A stretch of 64,000 nt of DNA from Bradyrhizobium paxllaeri (lineage in GTDB: Bacteria; Pseudomonadota; Alphaproteobacteria; Rhizobiales; Xanthobacteraceae), in assembly GCF_001693515.2 (NCBI RefSeq), contig NZ_CP042968.1, forward strand, positions 5,394,001 through 5,458,000. The letters are read 5' to 3'. Shown here in pieces: positions 9,201-19,900 of this stretch. A program made the position numbers and the translations under genes. The number at the start of each line of letters is the position of its first letter. Position 1 is the stretch's first letter. The notes beneath the pieces were generated by a model that saw nothing but the letters and a program-made list of their open reading frames with translations, was not told the DNA's origin and ran no database searches.

Positions 9201-10527
9201 TTCCAGCCGCTGGAATGCGCTGCGAAGCGCCATCGCTCGGCGGCCCGAGCGTCTGGAGATCTGGGCGCGCGATCTGGACTCGGCTGTCGACTTCACCCCG
9301 GCGCGCTTTGCCGACGGCGTGCAATTTGCCCTGCGTTACACGGCGCTGCACCGCCCGCCCCTGATCGATCAGACTCCGAACAATGGCGTCGGGGAAACTG
9401 CTGACGACTACAAGTCTTTGCCGCGCGTCGGAGGCATCGACGCCGACAAGGTGCCGGCCGAACTCGAGAACAACCCACGTCACCATCCGCAAGGCCTGAG
9501 CGGCGGTGCGCTGTGGCCGGTCGAACAGCTGAACCTGTTCAAGAGCCTGCTGCAGGTGCCTCAGTCTGCCGGCGGGACGATCGAGGCGATCGCGCTTTCG
9601 CCCACGGGAGGCGACGCAAGGCAGAAAGCCCAATTCCTCGACGGCAGGGTCACGATCATCAGCGAGACCTACAACGGCTACGTGCAGCGTCAGCAGGTCG
9701 AGGTGCTCGGCCGCATCTGCGCGTTCTGGCATCGGGCTAAGCACGTCGTGGTCTACGAGCGCACGGTCAACCCCTCGGCGCAGTTTGCGCCCAACCTGGA
9801 GGGGGATCGGCACCATACGCGATCCCGCCGGCCGATCCTGCGCAAGGTCCGCGAATATATCGAGCTGCTGCAGCCGGAGCGCAATTATCCTGACTTCACC
9901 ATCGCCGAACAGCGCAGCGCCGGCTTCCTCGAACGCGTGCGCTTCAACTCGAAGATCATCAATGTTGACAGCGCATGGGCGCACGACATCGACAATTTCG
10001 GCTGGGAGATTTCGCTCTGGAACCGGCAAAGCGCGCGCGAGCGGCCGCAAGTCTACCCGATGCCCGACGTCGCCTTCGTTTCTACCGCCGAGGGCGACGC
10101 AGAGAAGCCCGTCGTCGCACAGGAGTGTCTCGATCCGGACTACCTGTATTTCTACGCCGATGTGAGCCCGAACGCCTCGCCCGATACCGACACCTGGAAA
10201 CCGCTGCACAATCTCGACTTCCCCAACATGCCGGCAGCGCACGATATTGCCGAGGAAGTCGACAAGAAATCGTCGAAACAGCCGGAGCCCAGCGAACACG
10301 AAAAGCGACGTCCGCCGGTCAGCCGAATCCTTCCCGGTCTGCGCCGTTTCACCTGGCGGCTGGCACCGGCTGCGCAGAAGGTTGCGGTGAATGCGGGACG
10401 CGCCGGCAAGCCGGTCTATGCCGGCCTCGACAGCGTCTCCTTCATGCGCGCCACGCACGCGAGACCCAAGAAACTCGAGGAATCCGCCCCCCCACTTCGA
10501 AGGTGCTCAAGATCGTCGACGGATTGA
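6286..10527 (+). CDS. Giant protein A of unknown function (about 1413 aa)
   Basis: This long, GC-rich frame shows strong coding character. I prefer ATG 6286 (GGGG eight bases upstream, product starting MFLIFRLYGKF) over the GTG at 6226 that would add 20 residues. No signal peptide, membrane helix or catalytic motif is obvious. The protein reads as mixed beta-rich with many aromatic residues, has a Pro/Asp-rich hydrophilic stretch around residues 845-865, and near residue 1155 contains VVVYERTVNPSAQF followed by RPILRKVREYIELLQPE. I vaguely associate that block with other very large uncharacterised bacterial proteins but cannot name it. It lies 160 bases after the Hedgehog-domain gene on the same strand. 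Its last codons run through a seven-C tract, and a one-base back-shift there would fuse it to the next frame. Function unknown. Confidence 0.8.
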   Translation: MFLIFRLYGKFCWPPTAKLLNDDEKSRQSGIIEVYAAPRQQGAAEHTALLRWFPTDRETDPPPPDLGTVKDDLFVLSTQGVVDWFTSNTRNDCAIWLDGGGPAAAGADEAFVIFRGAFLFEQYQRPEQDKTAGPSDLEVQWPLMRRFTYADNPVFSSLGIYGKNRPLLHLGLHLPLPVRRTSHSAASRKNAGAFPFSAVFDLKPKAADKWFEIDRLFAGWKANDGLPKFDAPEKSCFPFLGQKKPKKEKMRLGSFGFAEYGQTGGDFAVYGLDRPTTLSYWPLNSQALRQDILWPYGFALDYDEDDWLQSANIGLADSSLRFSSAPNGTGADRGHSSSLSYRASVIRTGATGPQSGDLRGDSKGLRLRLARELGGRFADGIHYGANETASEEDASKVEGWIRIGARHLSVDCELAWEISRRDIWTTDPDADWSPAVNIRLHWLEPISAHNVNAAAINADTEFKSGLLAHANHSLGTVRDSLERGEAGRPHSFLPDLSGPAGNPSIRFCLYGSPLPASFKDGMVSWGRPAPGAGQGGWRRPSMRLSIANPRHLIQGINESELKNFELKLSAAGLTFFQPKPTAPPPQLELSLNHDKDWPPQANDSVEDGEPFFASFKVVTRPRLQDGQESWYGRLSSLQFRGSINYPKTEEPGHLRIGGRGARLGLGDGSPLLVYPEGRIAAEISLAIPASTIEPIGVDTARTDRSGRPGPLLIPLDAAAVGSDSENVFWLKATETLSPTHDRKLVASIIENSQQTGTRSYVVLSSEPFSIFRYTHQPLYARGKIDTANVAFYSDDDRIWQYRRTSDLYHYVFPPQVVGESADKPRRLELHDLPVPDPNNENPPTPFVPDQDDNGKNKLDAHNYRMAGPKSDLQRRAVEFRLTPSAEMWIQPSDVERGYFMPEATSYEIFRQRGEYGLGAALGYLRAEFLYGLPVGIDVGKERSIARGARVAEIEALTGKPTGPAQPGAEARVSSRWNALRSAIARRPERLEIWARDLDSAVDFTPARFADGVQFALRYTALHRPPLIDQTPNNGVGETADDYKSLPRVGGIDADKVPAELENNPRHHPQGLSGGALWPVEQLNLFKSLLQVPQSAGGTIEAIALSPTGGDARQKAQFLDGRVTIISETYNGYVQRQQVEVLGRICAFWHRAKHVVVYERTVNPSAQFAPNLEGDRHHTRSRRPILRKVREYIELLQPERNYPDFTIAEQRSAGFLERVRFNSKIINVDSAWAHDIDNFGWEISLWNRQSARERPQVYPMPDVAFVSTAEGDAEKPVVAQECLDPDYLYFYADVSPNASPDTDTWKPLHNLDFPNMPAAHDIAEEVDKKSSKQPEPSEHEKRRPPVSRILPGLRRFTWRLAPAAQKVAVNAGRAGKPVYAGLDSVSFMRATHARPKKLEESAPPLRRCSRSSTD
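10487..10493 (+). other. Seven-C tract at the A/B frame junction
   Basis: Giant ORF A stops at 10525-10527, and the next open frame is in the -1 register relative to A. A run of seven C bases lies just before, so slippage or a single-base length change here would join A and B into one chain (EESAPP-TSKVLKIVDG). It could be a deletion in the tract, a phase-variable tract, a programmed slippery site, or simply a place where two real genes overlap. Confidence 0.5.
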
Positions 10528-13500
10528 CAGACAAGCCGGAAAGCGAGGCACTGGCCGCCCTGAGGTACTGGGGCGCCGACGGACAGAATGCCGGCTCTGA
10601 CGGCGCCAAAGCCTTCTCCGACAGCATCTCGGCCCTCAATGCCGCGCTTGGAGCCGGCAACCTCACCGCCCTGAACGATGCACGCAAGAAGCTGGATGCA
10701 GCCTGGACAGGAAGCCTCAAGAACGACCTGAAGAAGTTCATCCCAGGTGACGTGAACAAATTCAAGAGCTTCGTGTCGGACCTCAAGGCCGCTCCGGCGC
10801 TGTGCGAAAAGCTGAAATCGGACGCCGTCGAAACGATCCAGCGCAAGGAACTGCTGGTTCGCACGGCCCTGCACGATTGGAGCGCGCAGCTTGAAGAAAT
10901 CCTGAAGGAGCTCGATCCCTACAAGACAAAGTCCAAGACTGAAGTCATCAATCAGCTCACAGACAAGGCGGTAGACTACATCCGCCCGCTCTTCGCCGAA
11001 GCCAGCAAGGACCTTGCACGGCTGCAGGAAGGTGTCGAGAAATCAAGCGCCATCGTGGCTGACATCGAGGCGGAAATCGAAGCGGTCGTGGCCCGCGCAC
11101 GGCAGCGGATCGCGCAGTTCGTGCACGGCTATGACCAGACCAAGCCGTGGTTCGAAGAGCGACGGCGCTCGTTCCGCGCCGGCGTGACGGCCGCCGTCAG
11201 CAGTGTCGGTGACGACATTGTCGCGGCAATAGAGGAGGCACGTCAAAGGCTGGGTGTCGAGCTCAACGAGGTCAGCCAGGCCATCGGCGGACATATCGCC
11301 AAGGCGCTTGGACAGCTGGCGGTTCTGCAGGCCGGCGCGCTCGGCGAGGTCACGGAGGTGCACAGGCACGTCGATCAGCTGCTCGGCAAGATCGACAAGA
11401 TCCTCGAACGCTTCGTCAACACCGCCGGAGCAGGCCAGCTCGACGATGTCTTGACCAAGATCAAGAATAGTGGTGTCAGCGCCGGCCTGAAGACCCGTGC
11501 AGAAACGGCCATCACTAACCTGAAGACCGCTATAGCGAAGGCGAAAGCGGCGGCCAGTGAAGCCCGGACGCAGGCCAAGAACCTCGACCAGCGCGCCGAC
11601 CAGGCAGCAAGCCAGGTTCAGGATCTTATCGCTGCCGTAGGCACAGCGATCAAGGAAATCGGCAGGTCGCTGTCAGCTGAACTCGGTGAACTGAACCAGG
11701 TTGCGATCGAGCTTACGAACGAGGCGGCGACTGAACTTGCGAAGGAAGTCGGCGGCCTCCTCGACATCATTAACCAGGAGATCGCCAAGGTCATCGCCTG
11801 GCCTGAAAAATGGCTCGTCAAGATCGGCACCCAGATCGACGCCGTCGTTACGCCGGCCGCAGCATTCCTGGATTCGCTGCTGCTCGACACCAAGGCCGAG
11901 TTGAGTGCCATCCCGGCTGCGGCCCTGCCGGTAATCGATGACGCAAGGAGCCTCCTCCAGTCCGTACAGGACGCGCTTGCACCAGACGCGCTGCTTGAGG
12001 GTTTCGTCAAGGAAAAGATCATCAGGGCGACGCTGGATCAGCTCTTCGTATCGCTGCCGGAGACGATCAAGGACGTCCCCGAGGTGGGCAAGGCCATCAC
12101 CGAGGCCGTCGCCGCGATGCGCTCGCAACTTGCCCTCTTCGTCGACAAGGTCGGCGATCTCATGCGCAATCTGAAGAACGAAGCGCTGACGGGAATGGAG
12201 CAGGTTTCCGCGGCATGCGCCCAGATCGCGGAGGGCGTCGCGGAAGTCGAGAAATACTTCCAGGCGATAGGGACGAAAGCCGCCGACTATTTCGATGAGA
12301 AGCTGAAGGCCGCCTACGAAGCTCTTGAAAAGGACCCGACGTTCAAGAACCTGCAGCAGGCCCTGACAACCTTTCCCGCCAATGCGAAGGAACTGGTCGC
12401 AGCGGCTCAATCGTTTGATCGCTCGGTACGCAGCCTGCAAAACGACCTCTCGCGGGCGCACGAGACGGCCCGCGCCTATGGCGACCGGGTCTTTGATCAG
12501 TTCAGCAAGCTCGACGATGGCGGACTGCTCGCAGCTCCGAACAATGTCCTCAAGCTCTATTCGGCGGTGACCGGTGCGCCGGAACTAGCCGCCCTGAAGG
12601 CTGACATCGACCGGATCCGGTCCGACTTTGATGAAATCGACAACGTCATCAAGACGACCCAGGCCAACGCGCTGTTCAACCGGCTCAGTGACGAACTGAA
12701 AGCGCTCGGCCTGTCGCTGCCGTTCGACAAGATCAGCGACCAGCTGTTCCCTGCGGATCTCTCCACATTCGATATCGGCAACGTGTTCCGCAATTTCGGC
12801 GGCGCGAAGCTCAGCAATCTCCTGAAGGATTACAAGATCCCGGAGGGCGTGAGCAACGCGGTGCGCGTCACCCACGATTTTGACAAGAAGCAGGCGCGCG
12901 CCTGGGTGCAGGTCGACATCGATGCGCCGATGGGCGGCCGCCGCAGCCTGTTCTCCGTCGGCGTGTTCAAGGCGGACTTCGTCGACATGCACCTGACCGG
13001 TCAGGTGCGCCTCGAAGCGTCGAAGGACCAGGACAAGGTATCCGAGACCGGGTTCGGCCGGGTCGGCACGACGATCGATCTCGTGGTCGGCGGGCAATCG
13101 ATGGTGCAGTTCGAGAAATTCGGGCTGAGCTTCACCCGCGAGAAGGGCCTCGATGTCGAGTTCGATCCGAAGAACATCCGGCTCAATCCGACCTTCAAGT
13201 TCATTCAGGACTTCCTGGCGGCCCTGTTCCCCGACGACATCGGCGGGCTGGCGGTCATCAAGGAGAACGGCATTCCGGTCGGCCTGCAGCACGACTTCGC
13301 GATCCCGCCGATGGCGCTCAATTTCGGCACCAGCGGCGTCTCCAACATCTGTATCGCCAACCACTTCAAGCTGCTGGCGTTCCCCGACTTCATGCTCGCA
13401 AACCGCTTCAACCTGTCGTCGGTCGAGCGTCCCTTCATCTTCTCCATCTTCATCATCGGGGGAACGGGCTACATCCAGATCGACGCGGAGTACCGGCCGT

Positions 13501-13956
13501 TCGACAATGAGCTGATGGTCTGCGTCGAAGCAGGTGCGGGCGGTTCGGCATCGCTCGCGTTCGCATTCGGCCCGTTCTCTGGCCAGGTGTTCATCACGCT
13601 GTCGGGCACCCTCGCCTACCGCAAGGTGATCGGCAGGCCCGGCGGCGGCCTCTCGATCTCGGCGGTCCTGGTAATTGCCGGCCATGTCAACGTCGCCGGT
13701 ATCGTAACGGTCGGCATCGTTCTGATGCTGCGCATGACCTACCGCGACAACGGCCAGATCGATGCCGATGGCACCCTGACGGTCGAAATCCGGATATCCA
13801 AGTTCTTCAAGATCACGGCGCGCGCAGGCGAAATACAAGCTGCGCGGCGGCAAATCGGAGACCACCGTTTCCACAAGCGTCAGCGGGCAGGTTACCGACG
13901 AGAAACTGAGCAAATTGCAGAAGGCCGCCGAGAAGCTCGAAGCGGCGAGGCATTGA
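10503..13956 (+). CDS. Giant protein B of unknown function (about 1150 aa), with a probable frameshift near its end
   Basis: No in-frame ATG is near the start; GTG 10503 (MLKIVDGLTDKP) is the first plausible start and overlaps the end of A by 25 bases. The first ~760 residues are Ala/Lys/Glu-rich and look almost wholly alpha-helical, like long coiled coils. From ~780 on the protein turns beta-rich, with hydrophobic glycine-rich strands around 975-1080 (FIFSIFIIGGTGYIQI and a later ISAVLVIAGHVNVAG) that could be membrane-associated. Near 13825 the frame must shift by one base: the other frame reads AKYKLRGGKSETT ... KLEAARH and stops at 13954-13956, two bases before the start of C. Without the shift, B reads straight into C. 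Unknown family. I keep it as a CDS with a lesion because both halves look intact. Confidence 0.65.
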
Positions 13957-13958
13957 AA

Positions 13959-16900
13959 ATGACGATTTCAAAGTACATCCATTGCCTGGTCGACCGCGAA
14001 CCGACCGCGTTCCACGCAAGCGACGACGACGGAACCAAGGCCTCATACGCGGTCAATCTGAGTTTCGAGGTCCGCACCGACGGCACGGCCACCGACCCCG
14101 GGCAGGAGGCAAAGGACGCAGCGCTCGCGTTAAAGGATTTCCTGAAAGCCGTTCGCAACGTTCGCTTCCAGCTCTACAAGGTCAAGGATCCCGACCCGAC
14201 GAAGATCGAGCTCGAGTATGACTCGAAGATCATCGATCCGATTTCGGAGCCGGTCGCGCCTGCGGATCCGGACGCTATTTACGCCTGGCTCGAGCGAGAG
14301 CGGAAGGCGACGTCCATCGAACGCGACCTCGACTACTGGGCGACGAAGGCCACGACGGAATGGCACCCCGACAGCGCCGTCGACATCAATATCATCGGTG
14401 CATCGCATCGCCTTCGGGCTGCGCAGGCGTGGAATGCGCCGGTTGCGCACAAGTTCAGGCTGACCCACATCGTTCAGCTGCCGGTCGTCGCCCTCACGGG
14501 TGACGGTGTCGTCGTATTGCCGTTCTTCGTGGATGACCCGGAGCAGCAGACGTTGCCCGGCAAGGCGCTCGGGACTGGTCCGCTCGCCGACGAGGCGGCC
14601 GGCACTTTCGACTACAACGCGAAGGGAGACGTCGGCGCGGTCACCTGTTACACGTCGATCGTCGCCAAGGCGTCGCCGCTGGATCTGAAGGCGATCTATC
14701 CCGGCCTGACGCCGGACGGTTATTTCGAGATCGATCCCGAAGCGCCCCAGGTCCACCGGCTGCTGACATGGTTCGAGATGCGTGCCGCCTCTCTGCTGTC
14801 GGCGAACGCCGCGCTTGCTTCGCGCGCCAGCAATCCGGACAATGATCCCGTGTTTGAAAACCGCTTTGGAGTGAGTACCGTCCAGGTCACGAAGGGCGGA
14901 CTGCCCGTCGACGTGACCTGTTGCTCGATCGTCTGGTATGTCGTGGCAAGACTGCTGTCCGCGCTCGACAACGTCGTGATCGGCGTGCTCAAGCCGCTCG
15001 CCCAGCCTGCCAACACATTCGGGTTTGATTCGCGCACCCAGGGCGAAGTGCTCGCACCGCTTGTGTCGGAGATGCTCGGTCACCTGGAGAAATCACTCCC
15101 GGATTCGATTATCGATCCGGGCAAGGCCGCTCTTGCAATCAGGAAGGCCCTCTCTCTTACCAGTCCGCTGATTTCGAACCCGTCCGCCGCGAAGCCGAGC
15201 CGGCCGGACGTCGTCCGGGCGTTGCGCAAGATCTATGACATCGAGTCGCCAAAGAGTGAAAAGCCAAAGGATGCGCTGGAATTCATCTCGTTGGCGCTCG
15301 CCTGTTACGAAGAAGCACGCGATAAGGCTGACAAGCCGCAACGCGCTCATGTGCTCGCCTATGCGGAAACGGTAAGGGCTGAAGCCGCCAAGGCTGGCGC
15401 CACCAAGGGTAGTACCCCCAAAGGTGGTCTGGCAAACAAGGTGTCGACGGCGCTGCTGCAATACGAGCAGCGGCTGGTCGACGAGGCCGGTGCAGAAGCT
15501 GCGATTCTGAAATTGTTCGAGACGGCCGACTCATCCTTGTCAGCAAAGGTTGCCACGAAGTACCTTGAGCAGATAGCATCGCCGCCGTTCGATCCTTCGG
15601 TGGAGGCCGCGGTCAAAGCCGCGTTCGAACAAGCGTTGGCCGCCTATCGCACGTTGCTTGCCGGCAACTTCAACGGCGCCGAAGCCATCCGCAGATCCGC
15701 AAGCGCATCGTTCGTTCGCAGCTTGCTGGACTTCGCCTCACTCGAACCAAAAGCCGGCAATACGTCGTTGCTGGTGAAGAATCTGAACAGCAGCGCGTTC
15801 TTCGCAAATCGGGTTACCGGGACCGCGGCCCCGACCGGCGGATGTTTCGATGCACATGCAGCAACCGTTGTCCGCGCCGACGCCGACATGCTGCTGTTGA
15901 CCACCGCGCCCGACGGAATTCCCGCAGGGGAATTGCAGGGCCAGATCGACGCCCTGCTGGAGTCGATCTATGTACATCTCGAGGATGGCCTCCACGACTT
16001 TCTCGCGCCGACCGCATCGTTCCACGATCCCGACGCCCGTTTCATTCCCGACAGCACGCCGCAGCCGCTGGCGATTGAGGTCGCGGGCAATATCGACGGC
16101 GGCAAGATCGACGCGTTTTCCAGATATTTCAACGGAATCGGCCTGGTAATTCAGCGGGGCGATCTCGGCACCGATGACGATACCTGGGCACATACGCATC
16201 TCGCCGATTTAACCTGGACGCTTCCGGCGCCGCCACCGCCCGGTGGCGAGTCGCAGGACCCCCCGCCTGATATCACGGCGGCCATTCACCCGATGCTCCC
16301 CGCCATCAATGATGGCCGCGGACCGATGTTCCTCGAGTATCACGGATTCCCCTTCGCCGACCGGGCCTTCGAGGAGAGCATCGTCGGCAACGATATGGTC
16401 GCGCGCGATCCGCGACGTCCGTTCTACGTGCAGGATCCGCACGACGCGGTGGACCGCCACCCCAGGGTCCCGCGGCTTGCCTATGGCCGCGCGTTCAAGA
16501 CCTTCAGCTTTATCACCAGCAACGCCGGCACGTTGCCGCGCCGGCTGCAGGACGAGGGCACGCCGCCGTGGACGCCCCACTGGAAGATCAAGCCGCCGCA
16601 GGATACCGCCGGCAACGAGGACCAGAAGGTCATTGCGAATGTCGACTATCAGCGCCGCACCGCGATTGCGCAGATGTCGGTCGTCGAGAAGACCGCGGGC
16701 CGGCCTGCACGTATCGGCGCATTGGTCGACGGGGTAATGCCGCTTGCGGCCGCCTACCCACGCGTGGGCCTGCACGCCGAAGCGCGCATCGATGGCGTAC
16801 GCGACCTGCTGCGCGATTCCGACGGCCGCGGATCGATGGTCGCCAGCAAGACCTCCGAATGGCACATCAGCGATATCAAGATCAGCGGCCAGCCGAAGTC

Positions 16901-19900
16901 GCTCACCGTAAACGTCTTCGAAGGGACCGCGAACGAACCTGACAAGGAGCCTGGCGCAAAGGGCGCCTCATTCGTCATCGGCGCGGGATTTGCCGGCCTG
17001 TCGAGCATCACGATTCGTATCGTGTTCGAGCAGGACCCGGGAAATTTGCCCAAGCGGTGGCTCGAGTTCAAATTCGACGGGGCCGAACCGGAAAGGCGAG
17101 ACCTTAAGGCGGGCGATGAATTCAACGGCTGGCTGCGTCTCGCCCTCAGGACCGACGACGATCATTCGGCGTCGATGTCCTTTGCCAATATCGGCTCGCA
17201 GAAGAGCGACAATATCAGCCAGCCGTTGCTGATCCTCGCGCCGGACAAGGACGCATGGAAGGGCGGCCTCGAGCGACCGGTGACCACCACCGTTACGACA
17301 CCTCGGGTCAGCTATCTCGATTTCGAACGGTGGTTCGCCAATGGCAGCCTGTTTCTCGAAACGTTCGGCAAGGAGCGCGGAGAAGATCCGGAGAATAACG
17401 CCGGCGTCATCTTCATGAACGGCCTGGCCACCGCCTATGCCATGAGAAAGTTCGATGCCGCCCTCGCCAGGAACCTCGAGAGCTTGCCCGATCCGGCGGT
17501 CGAAAAGATCCGACTCGAATTGATCGCGCTCGATGACCTTACGCAGGCAACGATCGCGCCCGTTGGGGCGCAGCTTCACGAACTCGGTGGCCGGTTGGCA
17601 GAAGTTGCAAATGCGTATGCAGCTAAGGCCAAGGCACAGACGAAAAAGTCCCCGAAGTGGTTCCTCGATAATCTGCTCAAGCCTCTCGACGACGAATTCC
17701 GCTTTGAGGTCACGGTGCAACCGGGACCACTGGCGCTCGCGCCGATCAACCAGCCGAAGGCTAGGAAACGGACGGCGTCAGTGCCGGCCGGAATGGTCGC
17801 TCGGTTGTCGATGGACACCATGGTCAGGGCGAAGCGTTTCGACAAGAGCGACGGTCATTATCCGTCGGTCATCCATCGAGGCCTGCTACAGTACGCTTCG
17901 CGCAACGTCTATGATTCCTCCGACCCATTCGTCAAGCCAACCCACGTTATCTTCCCCGCAACGGCGCTGCTGGTTGAGACGATGTACAACGGTATCGAGA
18001 AACTCGCGATGCCGATCAACGACGGAGACGGCGAAGGCGCGATCGCTCTTGCCGCTGCGGTAATCTCCGCCAAGGGCATCGATCACGTCCGCCGCTTCGA
18101 AATCGTGGCAGGCATGCCCGCGCCGGGCGACCAGCGGGAAAAATGGCGCCTGCTCGGCGAGGTCGATGTGATCACTCAGCGCTGGCGGCCGAGCGGACGG
18201 CCAATCTATCACCTCGTCAACCCCCGCGAGCACGATTTCGCGATCGACAAGAAGCCGCCCACCGAGCCCAGAACGCAGCCCGCACTGCCCTTGAACCTCG
18301 ACACAGCCGGGAGGCTGGCGCAGTTCGAACTCGAGGCATTCTTCGATCGCTCGGATGTCGATGCCCAGACCGTGACGCAGCGGCTGGCACCGCTGCCGGC
18401 CAGCACCATGCTTCAGGATCATCACTGGAATCCGGAATCGGCAACCTACTTCCGACACCGCTTTACCCTGCGTTCGCGCTATGCCGGGGCCCTGCTTGAG
18501 CGGAACAGCCGTCAGGTCAATGCCTGGCGCACCGATAAGCCGAAACATCCGCTGGACACCCCGGCCCATGGCTGGACGATGCGTGTGGCCATGCTGGCCG
18601 ATCTCGCGCGTATCCAGCTGACGCGGCCGCAGCTGCGCGCGCTGATCCCCCTGACGACCGCACCGGGAGGCGAAAGGATCGACCGGCCGGCACCACCGGT
18701 CGCGGCAATCCTGCAGGAGCCGCCCTATGCGCGCGGCGGCCTCGCCGATCGCATCGCCACCGAGATCAAGACTGGCTTCGGCTACGGCTTTGAGAAGGCC
18801 AATGAGCCTCTCGAAATTCGAGACGCGCACAAGGAAGCGGGCCGCAATGCGCAGCTCGATTATCGTGCGCTCGGCAGCGAAACCGCGCTCAGCCTCATGC
18901 TGCGCGGCGAAGGGCCGATCGGCCTCACCTTTGACAATGTGGACGCGCCGGCGCCGGCCTTTCCCAATTCAATGTTCGTACTCAAGCCGGACGTGTTGTT
19001 CGGCAGCAAGCCCCCGCTCGAGGAATTCTTCGCCGGCATCACGATGCGCCGCTACATCGATCCTGCATGGACGGGAGCGGGAGGCAACGACAAGAACCGG
19101 CTCGAGGCCGAGAACGCCTGGTGGATCGATTTCGATCAACGGGATACGAAGGTCAACAAAGAGAGCGCCCTGCTCCAGTATGAGGTCGAAGGCTCGACGG
19201 ACCTGATGCCGCTACTGGCTTTCAAGCCAGACCCGGACGGGCTGCATATCCAGCTATTCGCTTCCAAACTGGGCATCGATGGTTTTTCGAACTCCACGCG
19301 GGACTGGGTTGCTGTCGCGACGGTTACCCTGGAACAGTTCGGCAAGCTCTCCGCGCTGCATCAGCAGGTAGCGCCCGCTCGCCACGCCTTGTCGATTTTC
19401 GTCCGCACGGGTTCGGCAAAGACCGAGCGCGGCGAGATCAATACCCCCCTGCTGGTCGCAGGCTTCGAATGGTCGTCGCCCCAAGAGAAGAAAGTGACGG
19501 AAGACGGAGGCGGCACCAAAGAGGAAGCACGGCCGCCTTCCGTGTGGCTCGAAGCCACTTCCGCAAGCGCCTTCCAGACGATGGCGAGCGGATCGACGTT
19601 CCTCCGATGGACCAAGACCGGGCGCGATTTCGATTTCGTTCATGTTGCCGAACTCGGCAACAACGAGTGGAAGACCGGTCCCGTTCACGTGCGCGAGCTG
19701 ACCGCGCGACTCAATCACGACAACCACGAATTCCTTACGTTCCATCGGACCGGATCGCCTGCGGACAGCAAGGCGGTCTGGCTGTGCTCCTCGACATTCG
19801 CCAATCCCGCCCCGATCCATGTGCATCGACACGTCGGCCTGATTTCGTCGCGTTTCCTGAAAGAACTTGGCACTCCCGTGGAAGTGTTCTGTCGCACGTC

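Noticed and set aside
7825..10458. An 877-residue minus-strand protein opposite giant gene A
   Set aside because: Arg-rich composition without domains, mirrors the codon pattern of A. GC-rich third positions commonly create such antisense frames. The same holds for 12585-13913, 19254-20579, 14130-15083 and 36646-38052.
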